Shown: positions 32,336 to 45,700 of the stretch, piece by piece
Numbering within the stretch: the stretch's first letter is position 1
Layout: every line of letters starts with the position of its first letter
DNA from: Hyaloperonospora brassicae
Lineage: Eukaryota > Oomycota > Peronosporomycetes > Peronosporales > Peronosporaceae
Assembly: GCA_947650285.1 (NCBI GenBank)
Contig: CANTFL010001487.1
Coordinates: 186,001-250,000, forward strand
Direction: 5' to 3'
DNA: 64,000 nucleotides
Position numbers and translations under genes: made by a program
Notes under the pieces: model-generated
Told to the model about the DNA's origin: nothing
What the model saw: the letters and a program-made list of their open reading frames with translations, nothing else
Databases searched by the model: none

Positions 32336-35300
32336 AGGGCTGGGCAAATCGAATATTCGTCGAACATTGAGATCCCTTCGAATAATTCGACTCGAACATT
32401 TGACAGCATCAAATATTCGACTCAATTAATTATCGATAAATACACTAAAACAAACCGTTTGATAAGGTAGCCAGTTTATCTCAACAGAATTGGAGAAGCT
32501 TATTTATTTGGACCAACTCGAGAATCAATCATTATCATTATAGCAGAATTCCTGAATGCATTAATGTATACGTTGTATATATACAATTCAAAATCTCCAT
32601 TTAGTATAAATACCGTCCATAACGTAAGCTTATACTCGACCGCCGCCGCAGCCTTAAGCTCGAGTGCTGCCATCACATCATAAAGCTCGACTGCTGCCGC
32701 AGCCCCCTCAATGACAATTCCTGATGAAGATGCTCAAGCTCTCGCCAGGTCAGAGTCAGCGACCTTGGAGATTAAAGTTAAAGTTGATGATCACTTTATA
32801 GTGGACGAAAACGCCTGCTTAGTCAAGTGCATTCATTGCAAGATAACGTACAGGGTGGACCATACCAAAAAAACTAATTTGACCAAGCACGTCTAAGACA
32901 AGCATCTGACCAATCTGGTGGTACCTCTCCACGACCAGCAACGACGCCCAGTCGGTGAAGTGCCCCGATTTCTGCGATTGCTCGGCGTCAATATTCAAGA
33001 CAAATTTGAGGCGCCACTTTCGAAATTTCTTCTACTATCTGATCAGCCTTTTGCTTCGATCAAGAGTGAAAGTTGCAGGAAGTTGGTGAAGTTACTGAAT
33101 ACCCGCGTGAACATCGATTTAAGAACAACGTTGACCCGCCGTATCAAAGCCTCGTTTGAGAAAAACGGAGAAAATAGCCGAATTTCTCACGAAACCTCAA
33201 TCAAAGCTTTCTTTTACAATGGATGTTTGGAAATCGCCAGCTGGTATCCCGTTCATTGCTATTACAGTGTATTTTATTGCCGACTGGAAACTATAATCGC
33301 TGATGATTGATTTTGTGCAAGTGCCTGGTTCACATACAGGAATGAACATGGCAGAGGTGGTCAAAAATTCATTAGACGGTATGGGTCTTTTAGACAAGAC
33401 CTTGGGGTTTACCGTTGACAATGCCGAAAACAACGGAACGATGCTTAGGCAGCCGCAGCATGACCCTGATGTGAAGCTGTCTCCAGACATGCACATTCGT
33501 TGCTTTTTTTATTTTTAAATTAGCGGTACAGAACACCATGGAATTCATGAAGAGCAGCATTACCGCCATTAGAGACACCGCTCATGCTACTCGATACTCG
33601 CCTCGCAAAATGAATCAGCTGGAAGATCACTGCGAGGAAAATAAAGATGAATACGGCCAGAGTGCTCCAATAAAGCTCTCAAAAACCGTGATGGACGTTA
33701 AGACGCGTTTAAATTCAGCGTACGACATGTTGGACTGGGCGTTAAAGTTACGCAAGCCATTAACCATTCATATGCACGATCTGGCCGACGATGAAGAAGC
33801 ACGAATGCAAAGACAACAACGACGCTCAGCTCGAGATGGTATTGCAGCACCAGAAAATAACTTTTAAAGTTCAAGCTGTCGGCCACAGAGTGAGACACTG
33901 TCAAGACTCTTCACGAATTTTTAAGGGCCTTCAAGAGCGCTACGGAAATGACATGCGGTTACACGTACGTTACGATTTCTAAAGTAGTACCGCTATACAC
34001 CGAGCTATTGGATCAAATTAATATATTTATGGAGAATTTGACGATCACGAACGAGATGAAAGAAGCGATCAATAAATGCAAGAACACTCTTGAACGCTAC
34101 TACGACATTACGAGCCATAGCTGCACGATGGCGACTCTGCTTGATCCACGATTTTGGCTTGGCTACTACTCTGTGCGGTATGATGAGGACTATTATAAAA
34201 ACGAATACCCAGAGAATATATTTCGAATTTCGTGACATATACACACCTCAGGATATAAAACAAGCGAATTGGATGCCGCCAACACAAAATTGCAGAGCTG
34301 TATCTCTAATGAGTTTGGGAGCCGAATATTTAAGAAGCCAAAGACGGCCCTCGTGACATTATTAAATAATTCAACATTTATTTGCGGGGCGCACAAGAAG
34401 GTCCTATGACACTACCACTTTTGTGGTGAAAGTCACAAGAAAAAACGTTTCCAACACTGGCGAAAATGACAATGGAATATCTGGCCATTCCTGGGACCTC
34501 GACATCATCGGAACGAGCTTTTCCGCGGCAAGCCTATTGGTTACCGACGAACGATGTTCACTGGGGGCACGCACCATTCGCGCAAGTAGCTGCATCAGGT
34601 ATTGATTTAAATGGGAGGCACGTAAGTAGTACGCTAAAAATCAATAAATTGGTAGCAGCTTCAAGATTCTCTTATCATGAGGTTATATCGTCTAAATTAG
34701 AGCTATTTATCACTTGTAAGACAAAAGTAGAGTGGAAATTACTTCTGTCATCTACCATGACACGAACATTTTCCTTTCACGTTTCTCGTTTTGCTTGCTT
34801 CGTACTACAGAAGTCACGGGGGACACACTCGAAAGGCACGTGATAATTACTGCTGACCAAATCCGATATTCGAACTTTGTGCGCACTCTTGGCCGGATGG
34901 ATTGACTACGCATCTCGTCGCGCTTGCATCCGCTTCAGGAGGTAGATGACGCATGGCTAGGAGGCCTGATCCACTTCGGAAGTTCTAGCGTGTCATCTTG
35001 ACGTGATTCCTGACCGCTTTCGTGGTGACCCAATTGCTCTGCTTTTCACGCCTATACCATTGCACAACTAGCGCAGACACCCTGGCGCTCCACAAGACGA
35101 AGAATATCTTGGCCTGGTGATTGCTCTGCATAAACGACCTGTTCACACAGTAACTAGGTCGACACGAGGTGAGGCACTTCGTGAGTAGAAACGAACATTG
35201 GCACAAGTCTATCAATCTCTGTCACATACCTTGTTTTGCGGGATACCGGAGTATTGATTTAATTTCAGATTGCACGCTGCGTGGCCTCCCGTAGCACGTA

Positions 35301-35517
35301 CAGAGAATCTAAGGCCTCTCAGGTGATCTTCATCTCTTACCGTTGTAGGTCGAAGAGCTCAAACTGGAAAGTGACCGTCGCTTTTCGAACTAATGTTCGA
35401 CTAGACCACTCAAATATTCGACAATCGAATTGCTTGATTGATTTAGAGGTCTCGAATATTCGATTTCGAATGTTCGAGTCGAGCATTCGATTCGAATATT
35501 CGATTTGCCCAGCCCTA
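32336..35517 (+). mobile_element. hAT transposon with perfect 25 bp inverted ends
   Basis: The ends are identical over 25 bp in inverted orientation, beginning TAGGGCTGGGCAAATCG. An 8 bp target duplication flanks them with one change (GGTATCCC at 32328-32335, GGTAGCCC at 35518-35525), diagnostic for hAT. Both subterminal regions are crowded with variants of TCGAATATTCGA, likely transposase binding sites. The interior encodes a broken BED-finger, hAT-type transposase. It is inserted into LTR-like sequence within the gag region of element A. Confidence 0.93.
32711..34605 (+). pseudogene. hAT transposase with BED zinc finger, inactivated
   Basis: The N-terminal BED finger reads CLVKCIHCKITYR, then LTKHV*DKH (32815-32905), that is C-x2-C...H...H with a stop (TAA, 32894-32896) between the histidines. 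Middle fragments include TLGFTVDNAENNGTML near 33403 (the catalytic-region Asp-Asn block) and DMLDWALKLRKPL near 33724. Dispersed pieces then lead to the C-terminal hAT dimerisation motif EYLAIPGTSTSSERAF (34469-34516), followed by LLVTDERCSLGARTI in another frame. At least five frame changes or stops make it non-functional. Confidence 0.85.
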
Positions 35518-35525
35518 GGTAGCCC

Positions 35526-35795
35526 GTTACACTAATTTGCCAATATGGATAAAATTACAATAAAGAATAATACGTTGAATATTCTTTCGACAATACCACA
35601 AAGCCAGATGATATTGTTGGGATGATCGAGGGGTCTACTCATTGGTTGATATCGTGATGATATCAACCCACCAATCGCTGCTAGACGTGCGCAATGGGTG
35701 GAGAGTAGACGTCAATATATGTTTTGTTACATTATCATAATAAAGTCAGGACAAACAGAGACACAAGAGCTATATGACTTAATTATATTAATGAC
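35526..35795. other. unresolved LTR-like sequence within element A gag
   Basis: Between the hAT element and the recognisable gag of A lies sequence that does not read as gag. It includes a TGTTGGGATGATCG start at 35618 and a TTAATGACA stretch near 35795 with typical LTR composition, and a 10 bp perfect hairpin (GGTTGATATC/GATATCAACC, 35644-35668). The hAT target site itself joins AACGGGGTA to CCCGTTAC, a palindrome. I suspect one or two inserted LTRs but found no target duplication. Confidence 0.35.
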
Positions 35796-36530
35796 AGTTT
35801 TACTTTTACCACGACTAGAGCCTTTGCCTTAGTCGCTCTATCTTGATTGTGTAGGTATACACTTAGCAGGGCACTGACTATCACTCCATTTAGTAATAGT
35901 AAACTCCGTACTGGTTGAACAGTACGTAGTCATCGGTGAACCGTTACATGCACCTTGAAAACGGTCTCCTTCTTGTCTCGCTTCTGAAGAGTGTCACACT
36001 CCCGGCGGATCATCTCTTTCGCGTCAAGCAGCGTCACGTTGCTGTATGTCTCAATTATACGCACAATATCATCATATATAGATGATAAACTTCCCAAATT
36101 AAAACCAGCTTCTCATCGTTATCCATGCCGTCACCAGCTGCTCTGAGATTTTAACACGGCTCATCAAACTTCAGTATATTACCCATAACTCCCGCATTAG
36201 TCTTCATCACGAAATGATGTAGTTCCTTCCGAAATTGCACTCGGTTGTGAAGTTTCTTCTTCGCAAACGACAACTTCAAAATCTCCCAATATTTAACAGC
36301 AGACTCATATTTCCGAACCGTACACTGGTAGGTCGAAGAGAGATGATTTTCACAAGCGCAGCTTGAGCCTTCATGTAGACGACCTTCCCTCCGTATTTCT
36401 ACCGCAACATTGCCGGATATGGATTAATCATAACGTGATACAAATGTCATTAAGCGCAAGGGTTATGAGTGCATTAAATTTTCACATTAAGTAGTTGTCA
36501 TCCGTGAGAATGTCATTGGGAGCCAAAGTA
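35796..36530 (-). pseudogene. element A gag
   Basis: The minus strand shows a gag start (LTDDNYLM*KFNA, with TGA in place of the usual Trp), KKLHNRVQFRKELHHFVMK, then AKEMIRRECDTLQKRDKKE and a Gly/Arg/Ser-rich piece (GKGSSRGKSKTV). These align with the gag of copia-2 in the same order. Multiple stops and frameshifts. Confidence 0.7.
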
Positions 36531-36545
36531 GTTGGGTGTATAACC

Positions 36546-36738
36546 TATAACGAATTATCAACTACTTCTATGTGCTGCGAAATGAAAAGTAGTATAAAGA
36601 ATTAAAACAACTAATAAAAGGAGTATAAATTTTCATATAAAATGATGAATGTAATGAAGATAATATGATGACCACTGTCCATGCAAGTTGCCCTTTTCAC
36701 GACACGCACATTACCTTCGTCATTCATGGTCTTTTACA
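36546..36738 (-). repeat. 5' LTR of element A with adjacent primer site
   Basis: Related to 18848-19043 and 24561-24749. On the minus strand it is followed by GGTTATACACCC (36545-36534), a mutated version of the GGTTATGAGCCC primer site of copia-1 and copia-2, and then by the gag start. This order fixes it as the 5' LTR. Confidence 0.72.
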
Positions 36739-39700
36739 TGACCTCTCTTAGCTAATTTCTTATTATCCGATAAACCTCTTGTAGTAAAAACCCGTTTTTT
36801 GGCCCGACCTCAGGAAAGAGAGGTAGGTCATCTGACTCCTTAAATCCACTTATCGAATTTTATTGACTGCCTCATACAAAGTTATTTGCTTTTTTATATT
36901 CGATAAGAGAGGGTCTATTGAATGAAGACAAACAAGCTAATCAAAATATCTTTAAGCCCCGAATTCTTATCGCATCAAAGTTCTTTGATGGATGTTAAAT
37001 AAAAAAAATCATCATTATTTTATATTGCAATGACAAATAATTTCAATTGGTACGATATTCATTCTGCACATGGTTGTGTTGAGCCACAATTCATCTTCTT
37101 ATACTGCACCGGTAGAGCTCTTTATGCCTGGATCAAAGCGTCCTTACATGTCAGAAATTACTGATTGCTGTTATAAATGAAGTACCTCTTTAAAACAAAA
37201 GTTATTGGTCACAACCTGCAAATATGCTGCTATCTGTTGCGATGATGTCATACCAATACCAACTATTGCACTGGCGTTAAACAGTGTTACACTGGCTGGA
37301 TTAAGTCCATGTCCCGAGCCACAAAAACACTTACATTTCTCACGAATGTGTATTTGCAATTTGTATTTGAAAAATCTGAAGGAAGGTGAGCAAAATACGC
37401 GCCGCTATCGAGAAGGAGCAAAATAAAAAAAGCCACATCATAAAATGAAAAATTGCCAACAAGACCCCAGATGGTTAAACATTTTTTCGACAGATAATAA
37501 CGTTATGGCCAGCTTCTGTACCTATTGCACGCAGATCAGCAGATGTTCACTTAATACATTATCGCTCTAGGATTCACCTTCGCAAGGTTAATATACGACT
37601 TTTCTTACGAATTCTTCTGCCAACTGGTTTATAGACCAAGACTCTATCTTAGATTCAAAGTGGAATAAAATCATGGACTGGTCGGTAGGAGACGATGATG
37701 CACTCATGCCAAAGAGCATTGTTGTACGACCTAGTCCCTTCTCATCAGTAGTAATCCGTTATTAAGTATCACAGAGACGAGCCCTAAAGGCAATTGATCG
37801 CTCTCACCGGCCCCGACCGTACTGATCATAGCACTTTACCTTATGATTGTCCTAGCGCTTACTTCATCATATTGATCCAGTATCCGCACCTTATATGCGA
37901 CATCTGTTGATGGACGCGAAAAATGCCGTCGTCGAAACACGGGACTTTGTTGCTACTTGAAATATCGAAATGTAAGCCCTAGTTAGCCTATACAACGCAT
38001 ATTCTGGAGAAGATACCTCGTAAACGATCGTATTTACAACAATATCAAACGTTGATAACTCGCTCTTATAATCAAGAGATACACAATCTGCTGCAAACAG
38101 TTGAACACGACGTCGCGAAGTCCGCAATCAGTGAACTGCAATATAAGAGATAGCGGGATAAATTGTAGAGCAACGCTTTCAGCTTATTGAGACCCCGCCA
38201 ACCATGCTTTTTCAGTTTATTACAGAACTCGTCATAAATATTACTGGAACGACCGCGACGAACAGAGAGGTACTGAACTCGCGCAAGTACTTCAAGTACA
38301 ATTTGATCGGGTTTATAATGAGCGAGATGTACTCAATAACTACCGAGCAGAGCACCTAGTCAATGTGTAACGCCTGCAATAAGTCGTCACTAGCCTCATA
38401 CTGCGCGATGAACACCTTCAAACCAGCATGTCAGCACCGTTGTGGATTTTTATAAGAATAATAATTTGATACCAGTCTTAATAAAATTTGTTGGCGCGAG
38501 AAAATATGGTCCAAAGGGAAGCTCCTAATCAGCTCCAAAAATAGGTGAACACCATCTTGTCGCCCAAGACGTGGCAATATGCCGCGTTCGTGGGCAAAAA
38601 AAGCTACATAACGCCATGTATATACATTTAATACGCGAAACTGCTCATGCCACTGCCGCCGAAGCTCGTCTGGCTTCCGACATCGCCCCTTAAACGTCTC
38701 TCGATAAACACCTACAATGACTACGACTTCTGCACAATCTTCAATTACAATAAGTATCTTTAGAAATGCCCAGACACATATTGTATATATTCTGTACCCG
38801 AACTTACCTACTCTTTAGAATACAATATTACCCACCATGCTGATGACAATTTCAATAAACATTGTCGAAGTCTATCCAATTGAGAGATCTAGGATCACAC
38901 AATCGTACAACTATTAAGCTCCTTCGTCACTGGCATCAGGCCCGATTTCAAGCGCAATGTCCAAGTCGACCTTAGAATCCGCCATAACCGCCGACAGTTT
39001 CTGCTTAGCACCTTTACTTCCAGCTTGTGTAATACTCTATAGCAAAAATAGCGCAAGTGCTACCATCTGACACGGTGCTTCGAATGAAGGAAGTCAAGCG
39101 TGAGGTGTTTATTGGCAAGGAAATTCAACCTGATCGTAGCCATGGTGTCACCTGTTCATGTGATAGAAAATTAAACGATCAATTAGAGGACAAGCCGACG
39201 CAATATATCGACTTACACCTACGAATTGCGTAGATTATTCCTCGTCAAAGGTCTTAATGTTTCCACATCATACTTTAACTCTTAATTTCTCGGAAAAAAT
39301 TTGACGCGCATGGCCGTTAACTGACGTATTACGAAGTCGAAGAAGTGTTGCAGAAGGACCGCAGCTGGCAAAATGTACGTTGATGACATCAGTTCCTGGC
39401 TTCATCAAATTCACTTGATATATGGTATGATGACACAAGAGTCACGTGATAGTCTACTTGGGCCTCCCGCGTCGCCAGTATTCGACAAAAGAAAATAGTG
39501 CTCAAGGAAAAGAGAGGAAGTGTTGCATATAAGTGATTAGTGTTTTCAATCAACCTATAATTTTATCAGTTCACATTTTACATCAAAGCACTCAAGTACT
39601 GCATCAATCAACAGTGAAAATTCACGTTTGTGTTAGAGGAACTCCGGCGTGTGTAGAGTTAGAGAGCGGTGACGTCGTTGTCCAAAGAATTAAAAGCCTT

Positions 39701-42700
39701 ACGGGCAGAGTTTCTACGCAAAATATTAAAGGAACGCCTGGCGAGTGTCTCTTTACACTCAAAAATTTTGATTAACACGGCATGTATACAGCACCTATCT
39801 AAGCTACATTAATGAAGAAATTAGGTGTGACAGAAACGGCCTTATACCCGAAGTATTATGCAATAATGCATCTACATACCCATTTATCAAGGTCTAGATC
39901 GCTAACATATATTAATACAACGATAATTGTTTTACGAAGAAAAAGCCAAGTCTGAACACTGCTCACGAAACTGTTAGGTGATGGTCACAGGTCGATCAGC
40001 AATATCCAGCAGCCTACAAATTGAAGGCAGCTGTGGTAAAGGCATCTGTATCATCGTCATGGGCTATAAAGCAAGCTGTATTCGAATTGTAAGATGACGC
40101 TTACTGACTCCACGAGTCTTCATTTATTAAGGAGGATCACCAAAGCCTGCAGGGGATGCATGATGATGAACCACATAAGTTTTGAAACGCTCAACGCCAG
40201 GCTGTGAAAGACAACCTTGTCACTGCGATAGTTAGCATCGGTTATGCCGATTTTGACTATTATGTTGTCGCAGGAATATGAATCGCTAGTATAATTAAAA
40301 TAGCTGAAGAATTATTCTATCTTGGATAGGCCGAAGCGTGAGCTGACCTGACACCTCCTTTGAACCCCCTACAGCAACTTGTATTCATAACTAGTGACAT
40401 ATGGATGCATTGTAATCCATTTTACAGCGGATAAACCTTCTCCCTTGAATATGTGGCTGATTAACAGCGGCGATACCCATTACTTCAGTAATAACGGCGC
40501 CGTCATTTTTGACTCATCGACCAATTTGTTGCTCATTCAGACCGCAATCGGTTCCGTGCTCCAACCCATTATCATAGGCAGAGAATTTCTTTAGACCTCA
40601 AAGAAATTAAGGTCTATTAAAATGTGCTCAACATTGTGCAGCACGTCGCTGCCATACCACGAAACATATACTCCGATTTTAAGCCATTTGATAGTAGTTT
40701 CGCGGACTCCTTCTCAGGTCACTGTTACATCTCTAAAACTGTACGTATTGTTTCCCGTACCATGCGATGATTACGATTTTGGTCGATTACTGCCGTAACG
40801 GGATATTGGATTAGTCGATTGCATTTATTGCCCGTATTGGTAGCTCCACCCTAAGGTAGTGACGTGAATGACTTGGTCATCCCAACATTTAATATGTCGT
40901 TCGTACAACTGACAAGACGCTAGCCGATATTAGTAAAATAAGGAATAAATACATGAGATTTTTGATGCAGCGTGCCGAAGCGAAGCAAAGTCGCAACTTC
41001 CGAGAGATGAAGACACGTCAACGCCAGATCCAACAGATGCGATTGGTGCCAGCACAGTCCTAAACCTCAATATTGATATCAATCTAGTCGATCCTGAATG
41101 GCAAAAGCACTTGCTTGCCATTTTTGACTTCGCATCTGAATAAAATTGCGTTTTGTTGAAACAATGCACAAAGAACCCTTTGAGTATCATGTCAGGTTCC
41201 ACGCGGATTTTTAGTCTCAATTTGATGTCCGTTTCAATGCATTCGATTTAATTAAATTGGCTAATTTGTCAGTAGTACATTAACGCAATATCTACAGCGC
41301 CGTGGAATTATACAACAGATATACCTAAAAGAAAACGCCCGTACAAAAATACAAATTCGATCGCATTCATCGCACGCTACTCAATATACGCGATGCCGTG
41401 TTTCTAGACGACATGTTTTTATGTTGGGAAAGACGCTTTATTTAAAACCCATACTTTGCACAATTCACTACACACCCGCAATTGACCGCCGCTGATATTT
41501 CGAAGAAATTACGTAAACGTTCCGACATAAGCCGGTTGCTCAAGATAGATGTCTGCTGCACTTCAAGGATACAACATGCCGTCAAAACGTTGCTTCGAAA
41601 GGATCCGAATTGCGTTCGTTTTTTGTATAGACGCTGTCAATAATGGCTACAATCTGTATCTCTCCATTGTACAACCTATTTAACAGGTCTTACGATAACA
41701 ATGTCGATCGCACTGACCTATATGCTGCTGATGAATAATTGATATATTCGAAATTCTTGTGTTTATTTTCAGCTCAATTATGTCTCCATTAAAAAACAAA
41801 ATAACTCGTGCCACAGCCAATCGTACCACAACATCGCCAGTGTCAGAGCGGGAAGCAACATCTGACCAACTATCGAGAACTACGGAGCTCCTCACAGCAA
41901 GGCCCAGTATCACTTTAGGCCGCGCAATCAACACTCTATAACACAAAACACCTTCAATCGAATAGAATCGCGACGACATGGGCGGAGAAAACGACAGATG
42001 CTAAAAACGGGTGACTTAATGTGCAACAACAAAGCGCCAACCTGACAGTGTATTGAGTGTCTACAATCTCCGTGAAAAACTTTCTTCTTAAGACTATGCG
42101 CTACCTGCGTTCATTTTTCTCGATGTCACCAGTCCTTTGGGAGCAGCTATGCCAGTACTTAGCGTTTCTTATAGTGTTCCGGTCCATAAAAATATAAGCA
42201 AAGCAACGGGTAGTGCTTTATGTCCAAAACTAAAGAAAGCAACGAGTGAAAGCTCATCAATTGCATATTGATTATACATGGGACGAAGCTGGCGTACAAC
42301 ATCGGGTTATATGTGTGCCGATAAGGTAGGTCTTTTAAATAACATACAACTGTCTAAGTGCTTCTGATACGTATAAGGACCGGCCTGTGGTGCAAGGATC
42401 TACTCAGCCAAATGGTTTGGAATATATACAGACTAATTATCCGATACTAAAAATGATAAGTACGCAATCTCGAATTTGTTTTGAATCATAGGTTTTAAAG
42501 TTCACTATTGTAAAGTTTCGAATGCCTATCTCCGTGTATCAATTGATCTACCCATCTTATTCTATAATTCAAACGGATATTTAGCCAAAGTTACCATGTA
42601 TTGATTGCTGCAAAGCCCACTATGGTCGTAAACGATGCTGACAAACATATCATTTAGCTTACAATTTGCAACGGGTAGAGAGTGCTGCAACGGATTTACA

Positions 42701-45700
42701 CAACGTGGGCGTTAAAAACGCTCCTAAATTGGGCAAATAACTCTTTTTATACTCTCTTTTTTTGTAATAAATCCGAAATGGGGTTACCTGGCTCATGAAA
42801 CCACTCAAAAGAAGTTCAATTTATTATTGGCTGATAATTGGGTCTTACGCCCCAATAATGACCTAATTACAAATGACATGCAGTATCCGCTGATTAGGTA
42901 CTGCTCTGTGCCTACTTATGTATTTATGTATTATCTCTACAGCTACTAATACTTAAGGTTGCCCCACTACACAATTTTCATCGCGGGTTTAGAAAATTTG
43001 TCACGATCCTTGCGTCCCACTTTATTATATACCACTTGGTCCCACGTTTGCTCATCGTTATCTCGACAATGTGATTTTTTGTACAAGGTGAATACTGAAC
43101 GACGTTGTCATGAAAAATCTTCCAAACAAACATATCATTTACGGCTTGAGTTAGATCAACAAGTGCCTCATCAGTACTGTAAAGGCAACCAAATTTGTCT
43201 ACTTGCTGCAACAACAACCCAATATCGATGCCTTCCTGCCACGATTAAATTATAAAACGAAACAATCTGTTCGATATTAATGAAAACGAAAAACAAGCTC
43301 TACAAACCAAATGCAAAATTGATTGCAGAAAAGCGACTGTACCAAGAAAATTATAGGATCAATTCTGTGGATCCCCAACTAAATCCGTCCTGATATAACA
43401 GCGACCGTTAATCTCCAGCATAAACCGACGCACACACCCACCATCAAACGTTTAATTGTGTCAAATGGCTCGTGCATTCCATCGAGATTACCTCGACTCA
43501 CGACATTTACATGTGAAAATCTAAACTCCGTTTGACCGAGGGGACCTTTCACGATTTATAAAGACGCCTATCAATCACTTGTAAACCAATATCGAAGTCT
43601 ACAATGGTATCATATTGACAAATAAACGACGTGACTATCTCGTGGTGCTCAAACAACAGTCCTCATGTGTTGACTGTTGGAAATGATCGTGTTTGGGAGT
43701 TTTCATGTTTAGTAGTAAGGGCAATACCATGGTACGGTGTAACCTGACCGGTAGAACAGGGTACGACTAAGCACGTGGTGCGACGAGGCGACGAGGCGAC
43801 GATGGATAGATGAGACAGGAAGAGAAAGGCGAAATTGTTGACATGTATGACGACGACATGAAGGGTTGACATCTGGGACGGGACAATACGATTGCGATGT
43901 AGGATCACCGTGCGGGATGAGCCGGTAAGACGGACACCAACCGACATGTATATGTTTAAGTTGCATAGCCCGTTAATTTTCATGCCATACAATTGACGAA
44001 TGAAGATTACTTAATGCTAATACATTTTTCTTTAACGTTTGACAACTTCTGCGCAAGCGCAAACTACAACATTCTCGTTTAACATTCACTACAATGGAAG
44101 CCAATTTTATTGCCGTCTCAACTGGCGCAAGTGGATGCCGTTGGGTAAAATATCTTTTGATATAAAAAAATTTTACAGACAGAAAATTGATGTATTTTAT
44201 TGAAGCGCACATCGCAGCAATAATATCAAATCCAATAATACTTTTTTTACAATCCAAGCGTGGCACGGTGCACTACTAATCGACACCAGAAATGCTTGCA
44301 GTCATACTGAATAAATCACAAGGCCGCATTTAGCATAAAATTATGCTAGAGCATTGAATCTCATTGATCGAGAATAGTTATAAGTCAATAAATGAGTCCT
44401 GATTGACGAATGGAGAGATTAAAAACTTACAAATTCAGGTAGTATATTGACACAAAACTCAGATCATCAGAACGTTCTATTAATCATGTGTGACATGAAA
44501 GGACAGCTTCATGACCCATTGCCCTCAGATCAACAGTAGTGCACACGATGAATTCTCGTTCTGGGCTAATGTATTACAATATTATTACACGCTTTATTGT
44601 CAGAGATGTATGGTAACTAGGAGACATTACATCTCAACATACTCATTAATCAATACGTTTGCAAATACTCATTGGTAAACCCAATTCTTCGATGAACTTT
44701 CTTTTCATGTACCAGGCATCAATAGGGCGGCGTGGAGAACAGGATGGAAGCGAAGATTATCAATTTTTGTGACCAGCGCGCCTCAATTTAAAGTGTTCGG
44801 TAAGAAAGTAAATTTATGGTTAGTCATACCAGTGGAGCAGGAGAGTGTAAGTCATTTCACCTAATGGTTTATCGTGCGATATACTCAATACGTGGTATGA
44901 TGTGTGAGCGGAAAATGTCTACATGAGACGCGTAATGTACATCCTAGTATCTAGTTCACGTTGTTAGGCTCTAACGATTGGACAGGAATCTACACCGTGT
45001 GTGAGAACCGTTTTAACGCGCAATATAATCTTGAATAAGGCGGACAAAACGATGCGCTTATTTGTGTAATCGACATACTAAATAGAAGAATGCGATCGGT
45101 AGCGCAAACTAAGTAATTGTTTTGTCTACTTAGTCAAGGAAAAGATGAGCGCCACAATCCATTAATTGATCTTTGCTGCCTTTTACATTCTGAAACGCTT
45201 TACACATTCTTCTGAGAGCATAACTGTCTGCTTCCCATGTTTCATATGATCTGATTGTACGGGTCTTATACAATCCGTCAAAAGTTATTGTTTAAGAGGT
45301 AATTAGTGCTTCCATAACATATTTTCGTACATTTATACAATTTGTTTCCTTCATAACGAAATATGTCTGAGACATAATAAATTCATCGTCATTCGTTTTA
45401 CAGCTGTCAGCCACCAACTTATCTTCATTGAAAGATGATTTGAGCCACCTCGATCACTGTACTGAAGTCTTGAAATACGAGCCTGTCGCACTTTAGTATC
45501 TAGCGATGGCAATACTCCCGCATCTGAACTAATTTACATATATTTGATTTCATGGAACGCATGATAAGTGATGAAATACTTAGTAATGCTTATAGGTAAA
45601 TTTTGGATAGGAAATTCGACAGTCGGTTCAGCTATACTGGCTTATTTGTATCGACACGGAGCCTTTAATATAGTCATAGCTTGCTCATCTGAAGTAGGAG

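Larger units (their letters stand above)
18848..36738 (-). mobile_element. element A: old Ty1/copia retrotransposon, split by nested insertions
   Basis: Minus-strand parts in element order are: LTR 36546-36738, gag about 36530-35800, zinc knuckle to integrase 32317-31031, integrase C-terminus to reverse transcriptase 31030-29484, reverse transcriptase 24849-24755, RNase H 24555-24254 and 19440-19044, and LTR 18848-19043. Joining the parts across three insertions with one target duplication retained restores frames: ELVLKQSQFV across copia-2, TPDESHPVL across the solo LTR, and DVLILLEG across copia-1. Stops and frameshifts occur throughout, so A is dead. No target duplication was identified at its outer ends, so the outer boundaries are approximate. 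Confidence 0.85.
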
